NCBI GenBank assembly: GCA_023511535.1 | Contig: JAIMBK010000018.1 | Span: 1 to 44,978, forward strand | Origin: Armatimonadota bacterium | GTDB taxonomy: Bacteria; Bacillota; Desulfotomaculia; Desulfotomaculales; Nap2-2B | Direction: 5' to 3' | Length of the DNA: 44,978 nt | Part shown: positions 8,980-15,972 of the stretch, in pieces | How positions within the stretch are numbered: position 1 is the stretch's first letter | Layout of the letters: each line of letters opens with the position of its first letter | Program-made: the position numbers and the translations under genes | The notes under the pieces: generated by a model | Database searches by the model: none | Told to the model about the DNA's origin: nothing | The model's input: only the letters and a program-made list of their open reading frames with translations

Positions 8980-8998
8980 CAGTAAAACTGTTTTACTG
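8980..8998. promoter_or_regulatory. 19-nt palindrome, probable antitoxin operator
   Basis: CAGTAAAAC-T-GTTTTACTG is a perfect inverted repeat with 9-nt arms. It lies between the promoter and the antitoxin start, where autorepressing antitoxins bind. The role is inferred from position. Confidence 0.6.
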
Positions 8999-9026
8999 GA
9001 ATTTTAAACGGAGAGGAGGGTGAGCA

Positions 9027-9308
9027 ATGGGGAAAGTAATCGGCAACGTGATGGTCCAAAAGCGCGGGGTGATCAGCCTGGGGCTGTTAAAAGAACACAT
9101 GCCGCTTAACGACGGCGACATATTTCAGGTCCAGGTGGAGGATAGCAAGATCGTTCTTGTTCCAATGAAGCTTATTCCGGCAGAGCAGGCCTGGTTTTGG
9201 ACCAGGGAGTGGCAGGCCGGCGAAAAAGAAGCAGACGAAGACATCGCGGCCGGGAGGGTGAAAACGTTCGATCGCGTAGACGACCTCCTGGAGGAACTGG
9301 ATCAATGA
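9027..9308 (+). CDS. AbrB/MazE-like antitoxin
   Basis: This 93-aa protein begins with a swapped-hairpin (SpoVT/AbrB) domain of about 50 residues: VIGNVMVQKRGVISLGLLKEH, then DGDIFQVQVEDSKIVLVPMKL. The acidic C-terminal half (WQAGEKEADEDIAAGRVKTF, then DDLLEELDQ) resembles the toxin-wrapping tails of Phd/RelB-type antitoxins. ATG 9027 follows GGAGAGGAGGGTG. The last bases overlap the toxin start (ATGA), which implies translational coupling. It probably binds the palindrome at 8980-8998 and neutralises the next gene product. Confidence 0.8.
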   Translation: MGKVIGNVMVQKRGVISLGLLKEHMPLNDGDIFQVQVEDSKIVLVPMKLIPAEQAWFWTREWQAGEKEADEDIAAGRVKTFDRVDDLLEELDQ

Positions 9309-9565
9309 AATTCCAAAGGACCGAGCGATTCAAGCGCATGTACAGGCAGTTGAGTCCCGAGCAGCAAAAAGCCGTTCAAAAGGCGCTGTGCCTGCTGGCG
9401 GAAAATATGCGCCATCCCTCTTTAAGGGTCAAGCGGGTTCAGGGCACAAAGGGAATCTGGGAAGCCAGCGTTACAATGTCTTTGCGCATCACATTTCAAC
9501 GGGAAAAAGATTTAATTATTTTGAGAAACTGCGGAGAACACAACGAAACCTTAAAAAACCCATAG
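9305..9565 (+). CDS. RelE/YoeB-like toxin (mRNA interferase)
   Basis: An 86-aa basic protein of the RelE/ParE fold. It has the helical start RTERFKRMYRQLSPEQQKAV, the strand pair KRVQGTKGIWEASVTMSLRI, and the closing DLIILRNCGEHNETL, which matches the last strand and tail of the family. Catalytic residues vary in this group, so ribosome-dependent mRNA cleavage is known for the family but not shown here. ATG 9305 overlaps the antitoxin stop by 4 nt. No clear terminator follows; the gene is convergent with sigG. Confidence 0.8.
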   Translation: MKFQRTERFKRMYRQLSPEQQKAVQKALCLLAENMRHPSLRVKRVQGTKGIWEASVTMSLRITFQREKDLIILRNCGEHNETLKNP

Positions 9566-9650
9566 ACAAAAGAGTGGATTAATTTACCCGCGATAATTAT
9601 CCTGCCAATTTCCTGCAATTCCTCATTAAAAAAGATAGTCAGGACTAAAA

Positions 9651-10424
9651 TCACAAATACTTGCGCATGTGGGCCAGGGCCGCCTTTTCCAGCCGGGAGA
9701 CCTGGGCCTGGGAAATGCCGATTTCCTCTGCCACCTCCATCTGGGTTTTCCCCTCGTAAAAGCGCAAAGTCAGGATGAGCCTTTCCCGTTCGCTCAACTT
9801 GTTCAGGGCGTCTTTAATGGCGATGTCCTCCAGCCAGCGCTGGTCGTGGTTTTTCTCGTCGCTGACCTGGTCCATGACGAAAATGGGGTCCCCGCCGTCG
9901 TGGTAGATCGGCTCAAACAAAGATACCGGGTCCTGGATGGCGTCCAGGGCAAAAACAATTTCTTCCCGGGGAAGGTTAAGTTCCCGGGCAATCTCATTCA
10001 TGGACGGTTCCCGGGAATATTTATTGATCAGGGCCTCCCGGACCTGAAGGGCCTTGTAAGCCATGTCCCGCAGAGAGCGGCTGACGCGCAAGGGGTTGTT
10101 GTCGCGCAGGTAGCGGCGGATTTCGCCGATAATCATAGGAACGGCGTAAGTGGAAAATTTGACGTTTTGGGCGAGGTCGAAGTTATCGATGGCTTTCATC
10201 AAGCCGATGCAGCCCACCTGAAACAGGTCGTCCACGTACTCGCCGCGGTTGGCGAAGCGCTGGATGACGCTTAAAACGAGGCGCAGGTTGCCGTTGATTA
10301 ACTGCGTGCGGGCGGAGGTATCGCCTTTTTTCAAGGCCTGGAAGAGTTTGCGCATTTGCGCGTTGGTGAGGACGGGGAGTTTGGATGTGTTGACGCCGCA
10401 AATCTCCACCTTGTTCACGAGCAT
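9651..10424 (-). CDS. sigG: sporulation sigma factor SigG (late forespore)
   Basis: SigG directs late forespore transcription. The 257-aa product begins MLVNKVEICGVNTSKLPVLT, as in known SigG. It has region 2 (NLRLVLSVIQRFANRGEY, DDLFQVGCIGLMKAIDNFD, KFSTYAVPMIIGEIRRYLRD), region 3 and region 4 (RERLILTLRFYEGKTQMEVA, EEIGISQAQVSRLEKAAL). I start at ATG 10424 because GGAGGTAGTTCC precedes it; the open frame extends upstream to 10493 but that part is leader. It lies downstream of sigE with its own forespore-type promoter at 10476-10504 and a terminator between the two genes, so it can be switched separately. Confidence 0.95.
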   Translation of the reverse strand: MLVNKVEICGVNTSKLPVLTNAQMRKLFQALKKGDTSARTQLINGNLRLVLSVIQRFANRGEYVDDLFQVGCIGLMKAIDNFDLAQNVKFSTYAVPMIIGEIRRYLRDNNPLRVSRSLRDMAYKALQVREALINKYSREPSMNEIARELNLPREEIVFALDAIQDPVSLFEPIYHDGGDPIFVMDQVSDEKNHDQRWLEDIAIKDALNKLSERERLILTLRFYEGKTQMEVAEEIGISQAQVSRLEKAALAHMRKYL

Positions 10425-10475
10425 GGAACTACCTCCACCTTCCCGTAGATGCGCCTGCCGGCTTGCCGTAATCTC

Positions 10476-10504
10476 ATTATTGCCCCCGCACAAACACTTT
10501 ATAC
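10476..10504 (-). promoter_or_regulatory. sigma-F/sigma-G type promoter of sigG
   Basis: On the minus strand GTATA (10500-10504) is followed after 15 nt by GGCAATAAT (10476-10484). This fits the known sigma-F/G pattern (GYATA, about 15 nt, GGNRANANT). The first transcribed base would be near 10468, giving a leader of about 44 nt. Confidence 0.65.
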
Positions 10505-10506
10505 AT

Positions 10507-10563
10507 AAACAAAAGCTAAAGGCGCAAGCGGGAAATCACTTCCTTCCTCCCCCTTGCGCCTTT
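10507..10563 (-). terminator. terminator after sigE
   Basis: Eleven-bp arms AAAGGCGCAAG and CTTGCGCCTTT (10518-10528 and 10553-10563) flank a 24-nt loop. Read on the minus strand, a T-rich stretch (AGCTTTTGTTT) follows. It separates the sigE transcript from the sigG promoter. Confidence 0.55.
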
Positions 10564-10663
10564 CCTGTTGCAAATCGTTCGCCGGGGATATAATGGCATC
10601 TCCCAGGGGTATAAGTCAGGCGGTTTCACTTAAAAACTTACCTCTCTCCGCGCTTTTTTCCTG

Positions 10664-10716
10664 TTACCTTTGTGCCTATATGCCTCTGCTTTGTGCCTTT
10701 GTGCCTTCTGACTTCC
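10664..10716. repeat. degenerate repeat, CTTTGTGCC type, after sigE
   Basis: Successive variants of CTTTGTGCC (CCTTTGTGCCTATATGCC, GCTTTGTGCCTTTGTGCC) run exactly up to the sigE stop codon at 10717-10719. Relatives are at 12702-12717, 21016-21110, 28854-28895 and 37376-37426. Confidence 0.7.
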
Positions 10717-11442
10717 TCACTCCATCCGGTGAATTTCCCTCTTCAGCCGCTTAATGATCCGCTTTTCCAGGCGCGAGATGTAGGACTGGGAAATGCCCAG
10801 CAGGTCGGCCACTTCTTTTTGCGTTTTTTCCACCCCGGTTTTTAAGCCAAACCGCAACTCCATGATGAGCCGTTCCCGGCCGCTCAGTTTTTGCAGGGCC
10901 ACGTAGAGGAGCTTTTTATCCACTTCTTCTTCGATGTATTTATAGGTCACGTCGTTGTCCGTCCCCAGGACGTCGGACAACAGCAGCTCGTTGCCGTCCC
11001 AGTCGGTGTTGAGGGGCTCATCAAAGGAAACTTCGGAGCGGGTTTTGCTGTTCCGGCGCAGGTACATTAAAATTTCGTTTTCAATGCACCGGGAAGCATA
11101 AGTGGCCAATTTGATCTTTTTCGCGGGGTCGAAGGTATTGACTGCTTTAATCAAGCCGATGGTGCCAATTGAGACCAGGTCTTCGATCCCCACCCCCGTG
11201 TTTTCAAACTTGCGGGCGATATAGACCACCAGCCGCAGGTTTCTTTCGATCAAAACAGTCCGCACGGCACCATCCCCGGCCTCCAGCTGATCAATTAAAT
11301 AACATTCTTCGTCGTTGGAAAGGGGCGGCGGGAGGGCTTCGCTGCTGCCGACGTAATGAATTTCCGGGTAATAGCCCAAGCGGCCCAGCACCTTCAGGGT
11401 ATAAAGACGCAGAATGATTTTTATTCGCCAGATTTTAAGCAT
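10717..11442 (-). CDS. sigE: sporulation sigma factor SigE (mother cell), pro-form
   Basis: SigE is the early mother-cell sigma factor, made as an inactive precursor. The 241-aa product has the basic, amphipathic pro-segment ([20 protein letters not shown]) and the conserved processing area [19 protein letters not shown], where SpoIIGA is known to cut. Region 2 ([39 protein letters not shown]) and region 4 ([39 protein letters not shown]) are complete. ATG 11442 follows a weak GGGGGT site. The protease gene lies directly upstream in the same transcript, as in other spore formers. Confidence 0.95.
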   Translation of the reverse strand: MLKIWRIKIILRLYTLKVLGRLGYYPEIHYVGSSEALPPPLSNDEECYLIDQLEAGDGAVRTVLIERNLRLVVYIARKFENTGVGIEDLVSIGTIGLIKAVNTFDPAKKIKLATYASRCIENEILMYLRRNSKTRSEVSFDEPLNTDWDGNELLLSDVLGTDNDVTYKYIEEEVDKKLLYVALQKLSGRERLIMELRFGLKTGVEKTQKEVADLLGISQSYISRLEKRIIKRLKREIHRME

Positions 11443-11459
11443 GCATAAAACCCCCTGAC

Positions 11460-11492
11460 TGGTCGTCGATTATCGTCGGACGTCGGATGTTT
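11460..11492. repeat. degenerate repeat, GTCGTCGG type, after spoIIGA
   Basis: GGTCGTCGATTATCGTCGG and ACGTCGGATG lie directly beside the spoIIGA stop codon (11493-11495). Related copies are at 17020-17120 and 31344-31503. Confidence 0.65.
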
Positions 11493-12401
11493 TTACGCTG
11501 CTTCCAATAAAGCCGGGTGGAGGAGCGCCTGGTAATTTTCGCCGGAATGTAAGCGGTGGTGGTAAATCCCCACGATCACTTTTTCGGCGGTGATTTTTTT
11601 CGAGCCCTGCTCGATCTCCACCGCATCGGGGCGGAGGCCGGCCATCAGCCCGTGCTGCTGGCCCAGCGACTGGAAAGGGATGACCCGCAAGCGCGCCGCC
11701 CACGGCGTGTTGGCCAATTCGGCAAGCAACCGGGCGTAATCAGGTTTTTCCTCAAAAGACTTCCGGATCTCCGGCGGCAAAACCGTTTTCAGCGCCTCGT
11801 ACTCCACGACGATCACCGGGTCGCCGCTTAAAGGATCAACCAGGCTGTTCCCCGTATCTACCAGGGCGTCCACCTCCACCCGCCGGCCGAAAAAAGAGAT
11901 GGCAATCTTAAACCGCCGCCTGGTCAGGCGCCTTTCGAGCAGCCGGTGTCCCAGGCGATAAGCTGTCCAACCGAAAAGCAGGGAAAGCAGAACCCCCGAC
12001 CAGAAATGGCGGCCGATCACGGCCGGGATCTCCTTCATTTCCCTGAAAAACCCCGCATTTGTATGCAGGAGATAAGTAAACCCCAGCACCATGCCGCCCA
12101 GCGCGAAGGAGGAAAGGTAAAAAAAACCCGCGCAGGCCGCCAGGGTGCGCCAGGAAAGGGGGGCGAAGGCAGCCAGCACCATCAGCAGAGAAAAAAGCAA
12201 TTTACCGGAAAGACTGAACAATAAACCTGTTCCCGGCAGGAAAGCCAGTAAAGAATAAAAGCTGCCCAGACCGGCGGCCAGCGCCAGCCGGAAAAATGAG
12301 GAGCGCGCGTTGCTCAGGCGGCCCGCCGACCACAAGATAAGGTAATTCATGAGCAGGTTGCCTAAAAAAACTTGATCGACGTAAACAACGTACCCCGCCA
12401 T
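11493..12401 (-). CDS. spoIIGA: pro-SigE processing aspartic protease SpoIIGA
   Basis: SpoIIGA is a membrane protein of the sporulation septum that cleaves pro-SigE after a forespore signal. The 302-aa product has about five N-terminal hydrophobic helices (residues 1-150, starting VVYVDQVFLGNLLMNYLIL), then a soluble aspartic-protease-like domain with the active-site motif VDTGNSLVDPLSGDPVIVVE. I take ATG 12401; an in-frame TTG at 12410 is possible. Its upstream region carries a promoter with a long spacer like that of spoIIG in Bacillus. The gene is cotranscribed with sigE, and a GTCGTCGG-type repeat touches its stop codon. Confidence 0.92.
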   Translation of the reverse strand: MAGYVVYVDQVFLGNLLMNYLILWSAGRLSNARSSFFRLALAAGLGSFYSLLAFLPGTGLLFSLSGKLLFSLLMVLAAFAPLSWRTLAACAGFFYLSSFALGGMVLGFTYLLHTNAGFFREMKEIPAVIGRHFWSGVLLSLLFGWTAYRLGHRLLERRLTRRRFKIAISFFGRRVEVDALVDTGNSLVDPLSGDPVIVVEYEALKTVLPPEIRKSFEEKPDYARLLAELANTPWAARLRVIPFQSLGQQHGLMAGLRPDAVEIEQGSKKITAEKVIVGIYHHRLHSGENYQALLHPALLEAA

Positions 12402-12498
12402 GGCGCCCAACCCCGATAGATTGCCGTCGAGAAAGTCCCCCTACAATATATATGGCCGGTTGAATACCCTTATGACAACGCTGCAAATGTCTACATTA

Positions 12499-12532
12499 AT
12501 TATAGCCTGTTATTATATGCTATTTTTGTCAT
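12499..12532 (-). promoter_or_regulatory. spoIIG-type promoter with 22-nt spacer and 0A-like box
   Basis: On the minus strand ATGACA (12527-12532) and TATAAT (12499-12504) are 22 nt apart. The Bacillus subtilis spoIIG promoter is known for the same 22-nt spacing, which makes it depend on Spo0A~P. TATGACAAA over the -35 matches the inverted 0A box TTCGACAAA at 7 of 9 positions. The spacing is seen; Spo0A control is inferred. Confidence 0.55.
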
Positions 12533-12540
12533 ACTATGGT

Positions 12541-12654
12541 ATGTCTTTAAATTTTCTTTCCGCGGTTTTTCGCTAAGAAGTCCCCAAAATGAGGGGTTCC
12601 CGGCAGAGGTACCGATGAACGCGAAATACCCACTCCACCCGCGCCTCGCGCGGG
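12541..12654 (-). other. unexplained structured intergenic stretch
   Basis: Between the ftsZ terminator and the spoIIGA promoter lies a stretch with several inverted repeats: GGTTTTTCGC (12567-12576) with GCGAAATACC, CCCC with GGGG around AAAATGA, and CCCGCG with CGCGGG (near 12638-12653). Read on the minus strand one frame gives REARVEWVFRVHRYLCREPL followed by ILGTS and a stop, with no start or ribosome site. I cannot match it to a riboswitch or known small RNA. It may be a dispersed element. Confidence 0.35.
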
Positions 12655-12690
12655 AAAAAATAAGCAAGTAAGAACCGTCCCTACTTGCTT
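12655..12690 (-). terminator. rho-independent terminator of the ftsQ-ftsZ operon
   Basis: Perfect 9-bp arms AAGCAAGTA and TACTTGCTT (12662-12670 and 12682-12690) have an 11-nt loop containing AGAACCGTCCC. On the minus strand ATTTTTT follows. The loop motif GGGACGGTTCT recurs between genes in several Firmicutes (recalled, not checked), so the terminator may also be a mobile repeat. Confidence 0.75.
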
Positions 12691-12701
12691 GAGATTATTT
12701 T

Positions 12702-12717
12702 ACTTTGTGCCTGGTAT
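12702..12717. repeat. short CTTTGTGCC repeat copy
   Basis: ACTTTGTGCCTGGTAT here is the exact reverse complement of 28854-28869, about 16 kb away in front of murE. Confidence 0.6.
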
Positions 12718-12772
12718 TTCCAGGAGAGAAAAGGCCGAAAAAACATAGAAACGGGGTACGTTCTTCCCCGCT

Positions 12773-12835
12773 TCCATTCCCCTATTCCTGATTCTTCCCA
12801 ACCCCCTAACCCCTAATCCCTGATTCCTGTCTTTT
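12773..12835. repeat. degenerate repeat, CTAATCCCTGATTCC type, after ftsZ
   Basis: Variants of CCTGATTCC and CCCCTAAC follow each other (CCTATTCCTGATTCTTCC, CCCCCTAACCCCTAATCCC, TGATTCCTG) up to the ftsZ stop codon at 12836-12838. Confidence 0.7.
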
Positions 12836-13885
12836 CTACCGGCGCCGCAAAAAAGCGGGAATATCCAGTTCGTCGTGGCTGCTGAAGGATTTGATCTCCA
12901 GCTCTGTCTTGGGGCGTTCCTTTTTGACCGTCCGCTGGTCAAACCCCGTGGCAATTACGGTCACCCGGACCATCTCTTCCATCGTTTCGTCTATTACCGC
13001 TCCGAAGATGATATTGGCTTCGGGATCGGCGGCCTGGGCGATGATCTCCGCGGCCTCGTTCACTTCGAACAACCCCAGGGAGGTTCCGCCGGTAATGTTG
13101 AGCAAAACGCCTTTGGCCCCATCAATGGATGTTTCCAGCAGGGGGCTGGAAATGGCCAGTTTGGCCGCTTCCGTGGCCCGGCCTTCGCCGCTGGCCACGC
13201 CGATACCCATTAAAGCCGAACCCGTATCCTTCATGATCGTTTTCACGTCGGCAAAATCCAGGTTAATCAGCCCGGGGACGGCAATTAAATCCGAGATGCC
13301 CTGCACCCCCTGGCGCAGCACGTCGTCGGCGATGCGAAACGCCTCGATAATGGAAGTATGCTTATCAATTACCTGCAGTAAGCGGTCGTTCGGGATGGTA
13401 ATTAAGGTATCCACCTTGCCCCGCAGGTTTTGAATACCCATCTCCGCCTGGTTCATGCGCTTGCGGCCTTCAAAAGTAAAGGGCCTGGTGACCACGCCGA
13501 CCGTTAAAGCGCCTACCTCCTTCGCCACTTCCGCCACCACGGGCGCCCCCCCGGTGCCGGTTCCCCCGCCCATCCCGGCCGTCACGAAAACCATGTCCGC
13601 CCCTTTTAAAGCCTGCAGAATTTCGTCCCGGCTTTCTTCCGCGGCCTTCTGGCCGATTTCCGGGATGCCGCCGGAGCCGAGCCCCTTCGTTAACTTGGCG
13701 CCGATCTGAATTTTCAGGTTGCTTTGGACCAGCTGCAAGGCCTGGGCATCAGTATTGACGGCAATAAACTCCACGCCCCTTAACCCGGCCTGGATCATCC
13801 GGTTCACGGCATTATTCCCGCCGCCGCCAACGCCGATTACTTTAATGCTGGCAAACTGATCGGTTTCCAGTTCAAAGTCGAGCAC
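12836..13885 (-). CDS. ftsZ: cell-division GTPase FtsZ
   Basis: FtsZ is the tubulin-like GTPase that forms the division ring at mid-cell and at the polar sporulation septum. The 349-aa product has the first nucleotide loop [13 protein letters not shown], the tubulin signature [14 protein letters not shown], the synergy-loop Asp region ([20 protein letters not shown]) and the C-terminal peptide [12 protein letters not shown] that binds partners. I start at GTG 13885 because GGGGGGAG lies just upstream and the family begins LDFE..; the frame stays open further upstream to 13954 without similarity. It closes the ftsQ operon and is followed by a terminator. ftsA is not upstream, so FtsZ must be tethered by another anchor, such as SepF. 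Confidence 0.96.
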   Translation of the reverse strand: MLDFELETDQFASIKVIGVGGGGNNAVNRMIQAGLRGVEFIAVNTDAQALQLVQSNLKIQIGAKLTKGLGSGGIPEIGQKAAEESRDEILQALKGADMVFVTAGMGGGTGTGGAPVVAEVAKEVGALTVGVVTRPFTFEGRKRMNQAEMGIQNLRGKVDTLITIPNDRLLQVIDKHTSIIEAFRIADDVLRQGVQGISDLIAVPGLINLDFADVKTIMKDTGSALMGIGVASGEGRATEAAKLAISSPLLETSIDGAKGVLLNITGGTSLGLFEVNEAAEIIAQAADPEANIIFGAVIDETMEEMVRVTVIATGFDQRTVKKERPKTELEIKSFSSHDELDIPAFLRRR

Positions 13886-14060
13886 GAAAAACTCCCCCCA
13901 TTGTTGATAAAAACCACCTGGATTACCCAATTTTTTAGCAAACCGGCGAAGCAATCAATCAGTTGCTTTAAAATATTCAACAAAAGGTTAGTTTCCCCTT
14001 TTTTTCCGCCAATAAATTTTCAAAACCGGCCTTCTTTCCATTTCCGGGATAATTTTCTTT

Positions 14061-14402
14061 TTACTTCTTCAACAGATGGCGCCGGATAATGGCCAGGTTT
14101 TGAAATAAACGAACGCCGAAGGCAACCACCGCCGCCAGGTAAAGGTCGATCCCCAGGCGTTCCCCGGCAAAAGCCAGGCCGGCGGCTAAAAGTGCGTTAC
14201 TAAAGAAGCCGGTGAGGAAAATGGTGTTGTCAAAGGTATCCTCCATCCCGGCCCGGATCCCCCCGAAAATCGAATCCAGGGCGGCCAAAGCAGCCACCGA
14301 GAGGTACTTGGCGTAAGCGCCGGGAAGAAGCAACGGAATATTTAAGCCAATCAACACGCCCAGGGCCAGTCCAAATATTGCCAGCCAGAATCCCAACCAC
14401 AT
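14061..14402 (-). CDS. sbp: small basic membrane protein Sbp (DUF1290)
   Basis: A 113-aa membrane protein with three or four hydrophobic segments (FWLAIFGLALGVLIGLNIPL, YLSVAALAALDSIFGGIRAG, TIFLTGFFSNALLAAGLAFA, DLYLAAVVAFGVRLFQNLA) and a basic end RRHLLKK. It matches the DUF1290 family found between ftsQ and ftsA/ftsZ in Firmicutes; the function is unknown. A gap of about 175 nt separates it from ftsZ, where ftsA would be expected. Confidence 0.85.
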   Translation of the reverse strand: MWLGFWLAIFGLALGVLIGLNIPLLLPGAYAKYLSVAALAALDSIFGGIRAGMEDTFDNTIFLTGFFSNALLAAGLAFAGERLGIDLYLAAVVAFGVRLFQNLAIIRRHLLKK

Positions 14403-14411
14403 AATCTCACT

Positions 14412-15119
14412 TCACCTGCTTTGCACTGGTTTTGCGTACGTATGCTGACGGGCGCCGGTATAGGCGGGGACGGTCAGTTTATCGTGGGGCTGAATGTCCA
14501 CCCGGACGCCCAGATCTTTCAAGGTCTCGGCCACCCCGCCCGGGATGCTTAACGCGGCCTGCAGGGCATCGGCCCTGCCGATGGCCAGCACGTGGTACGG
14601 GGGAACCACCCTGGTCAGGTTGATGTTGATAAAGGGAGCGGCAAAACGGATTTCGCTGGTGGCTACAATTCTTTGCCCGTTGATGGAAATGGCTTCCGCC
14701 CCGGCGGCGCGCAATTCATTCACGATGCGCAGCAAATCTTCGTCGCGGATTACAAATAAACTTGCCGGCCGGCCGGTTTGCCGGAGCAAAGGCGGGTTCT
14801 CCAGGATAATCTCGACTCCGGGCCCGCTAACCGCCGTCAGGCCGGCGGCAATTTTCGCCTTCTCCAGTTCCCCTTGCATCGCCGCCTGCGCCTGCTGCTG
14901 CCCCCTGGTCGCCTGGGAGAGTTTCGCCTCCAAATCGCTGACTTCGCTTTGCAAGCGGGTCTTTTCCGTATCCAGCTGGTGCAGTTCCGTGACCAGCTCC
15001 TGGGCCCTCCCGGCGGGCACCCCCTGCTCAATCCGGCTGGAGACCCGGAACTGAAAGGTCAGCAGCAGCCCCGTGATCAGGGCGACGAGGGTCACGGAAA
15101 TGTACATGGGCCATTTCAT
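14412..15119 (-). CDS. DUF881 family protein, second copy (YlxX position)
   Basis: A 235-aa protein with an N-terminal membrane anchor (YISVTLVALITGLLLTFQFR), a coiled coil (about 35-90) and the DUF881 domain (TAVSGPGVEIILEN, LLRIVNELRAAGAEAISING, QRIVATSEIR, then VRVDIQPHDKLTVPAYTGA). The domain should lie outside the cytoplasm. The role is unknown; in Bacillus the ylxW and ylxX genes hold the same place. It is clearly a paralogue of the next gene upstream (15170-15934), with matching order and motifs. It lies 9 nt before sbp. Confidence 0.85.
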   Translation of the reverse strand: MKWPMYISVTLVALITGLLLTFQFRVSSRIEQGVPAGRAQELVTELHQLDTEKTRLQSEVSDLEAKLSQATRGQQQAQAAMQGELEKAKIAAGLTAVSGPGVEIILENPPLLRQTGRPASLFVIRDEDLLRIVNELRAAGAEAISINGQRIVATSEIRFAAPFININLTRVVPPYHVLAIGRADALQAALSIPGGVAETLKDLGVRVDIQPHDKLTVPAYTGARQHTYAKPVQSR

Positions 15120-15130
15120 GCGCTGTTCCC

Positions 15131-15169
15131 CTTTGGAATAGGAATTGGGTTAAGGCCGAACTCAGCATC
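15131..15169. repeat. short degenerate repeat after the first DUF881 gene
   Basis: GGAATAGGAATTGGGTTAAGG resembles the CTAATTCCTATTCC family (reverse strand) and lies 15 nt from the stop codon at 15170. The resemblance is weaker than for the other copies. Confidence 0.35.
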
Positions 15170-15934
15170 TTATTCTTCGCGCGGGGTCTCTTGCGCTCCC
15201 GCCGGTACGGGCTCCGCCGCCCCGGTCACCGGCCGGGCGTAATCAAACCGGATGCTTCCGGTGTAGGCCGGGATCGTTAAGTTGTCGACCCGCCGCACCG
15301 TTACCTGAATCCCCCAGAATTTCAGCTGGTCGATAATGCCTCCCCGCATTTGCAGGGAATTGATCAGATTATCCTGGTTCCCAATGGCGGCGATGACAAA
15401 GGGCGGGGTAAGCCGGTAGCTTTTATTCGTCAGGATCGTCGGGCCGACGCAGCGAATCTCGCTGGTGGCCAGCAGCCGCTGACCGTTAATGGCCAGCGCT
15501 TCCGCCCCGGCGGCCTTCAGCTCGTTGAGCACGTTCAAAACATCTTCATCGTGCAAAACATATAAATTGGGGTTTTCGCCGGGCTGGACAACCACATTGC
15601 TGTCGTTCAGGGTCACTTCCACCCCCGGCCCGGAAACGGCCATCAGGCCGGCCTCGATGCGCGCCTTGTCCAGTTCCTCCTTGAGGGGGCCCAGCTGCGC
15701 GCCGGCGGCGAGCCGGTCCAGCTGCGCGCGCAAGTCGCCGACCCGTTTTTTTAAAGCGTCGCGCTCCTGCCGTGCCTGGTTTACCTGCTCGACCAGGGCC
15801 TGCTTTTGCTGCACGGCGGGAGATTTTTCCACATCCCTGGTGATCCGGAATTGAAAGGTCAACAGAAGACTGATGGCGAGCCCTGCCAAAAACAGGGCCA
15901 GATGATAGCTTTTCAGCCGGCTGCTTACCTGCAC
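15170..15934 (-). CDS. DUF881 family protein, first copy (YlxW position)
   Basis: A 254-aa membrane-anchored protein: a transmembrane segment (LALFLAGLAISLLLTFQFRI), a coiled coil (about 50-100: EQVNQARQERDALKKRVGDL) and the DUF881 domain (MAVSGPGVEVTLND, VLNVLNELKAAGAEALAING, QRLLATSEIR, VRRVDNLTIPAYTGSIRFDY). A Pro/Glu-rich tail follows. I chose GTG 15934 because GGGGGGTG lies 5-6 nt before it. A TTG at 15976 overlapping the ftsQ stop (TTGA) is an alternative that would add 14 residues. The function is unknown. Confidence 0.85.
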   Translation of the reverse strand: MQVSSRLKSYHLALFLAGLAISLLLTFQFRITRDVEKSPAVQQKQALVEQVNQARQERDALKKRVGDLRAQLDRLAAGAQLGPLKEELDKARIEAGLMAVSGPGVEVTLNDSNVVVQPGENPNLYVLHDEDVLNVLNELKAAGAEALAINGQRLLATSEIRCVGPTILTNKSYRLTPPFVIAAIGNQDNLINSLQMRGGIIDQLKFWGIQVTVRRVDNLTIPAYTGSIRFDYARPVTGAAEPVPAGAQETPREE

Positions 15935-15972
15935 AGCAACACCCCCCTGCACTTCTGCACCTTTTTGCCTGT

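Noticed and set aside
9628-9647. TAGTC-AG-GACTA with T-run as sigG terminator
   Set aside because: The loop would be 2 nt; a 4-bp stem is too weak to call.
12541-12654. possible riboswitch (c-di-AMP or T-box like) or 6S RNA
   Set aside because: Single words such as GGTACC suggested it, but the order of conserved blocks fits none of these, and the stretch lies upstream of the spoIIGA promoter.
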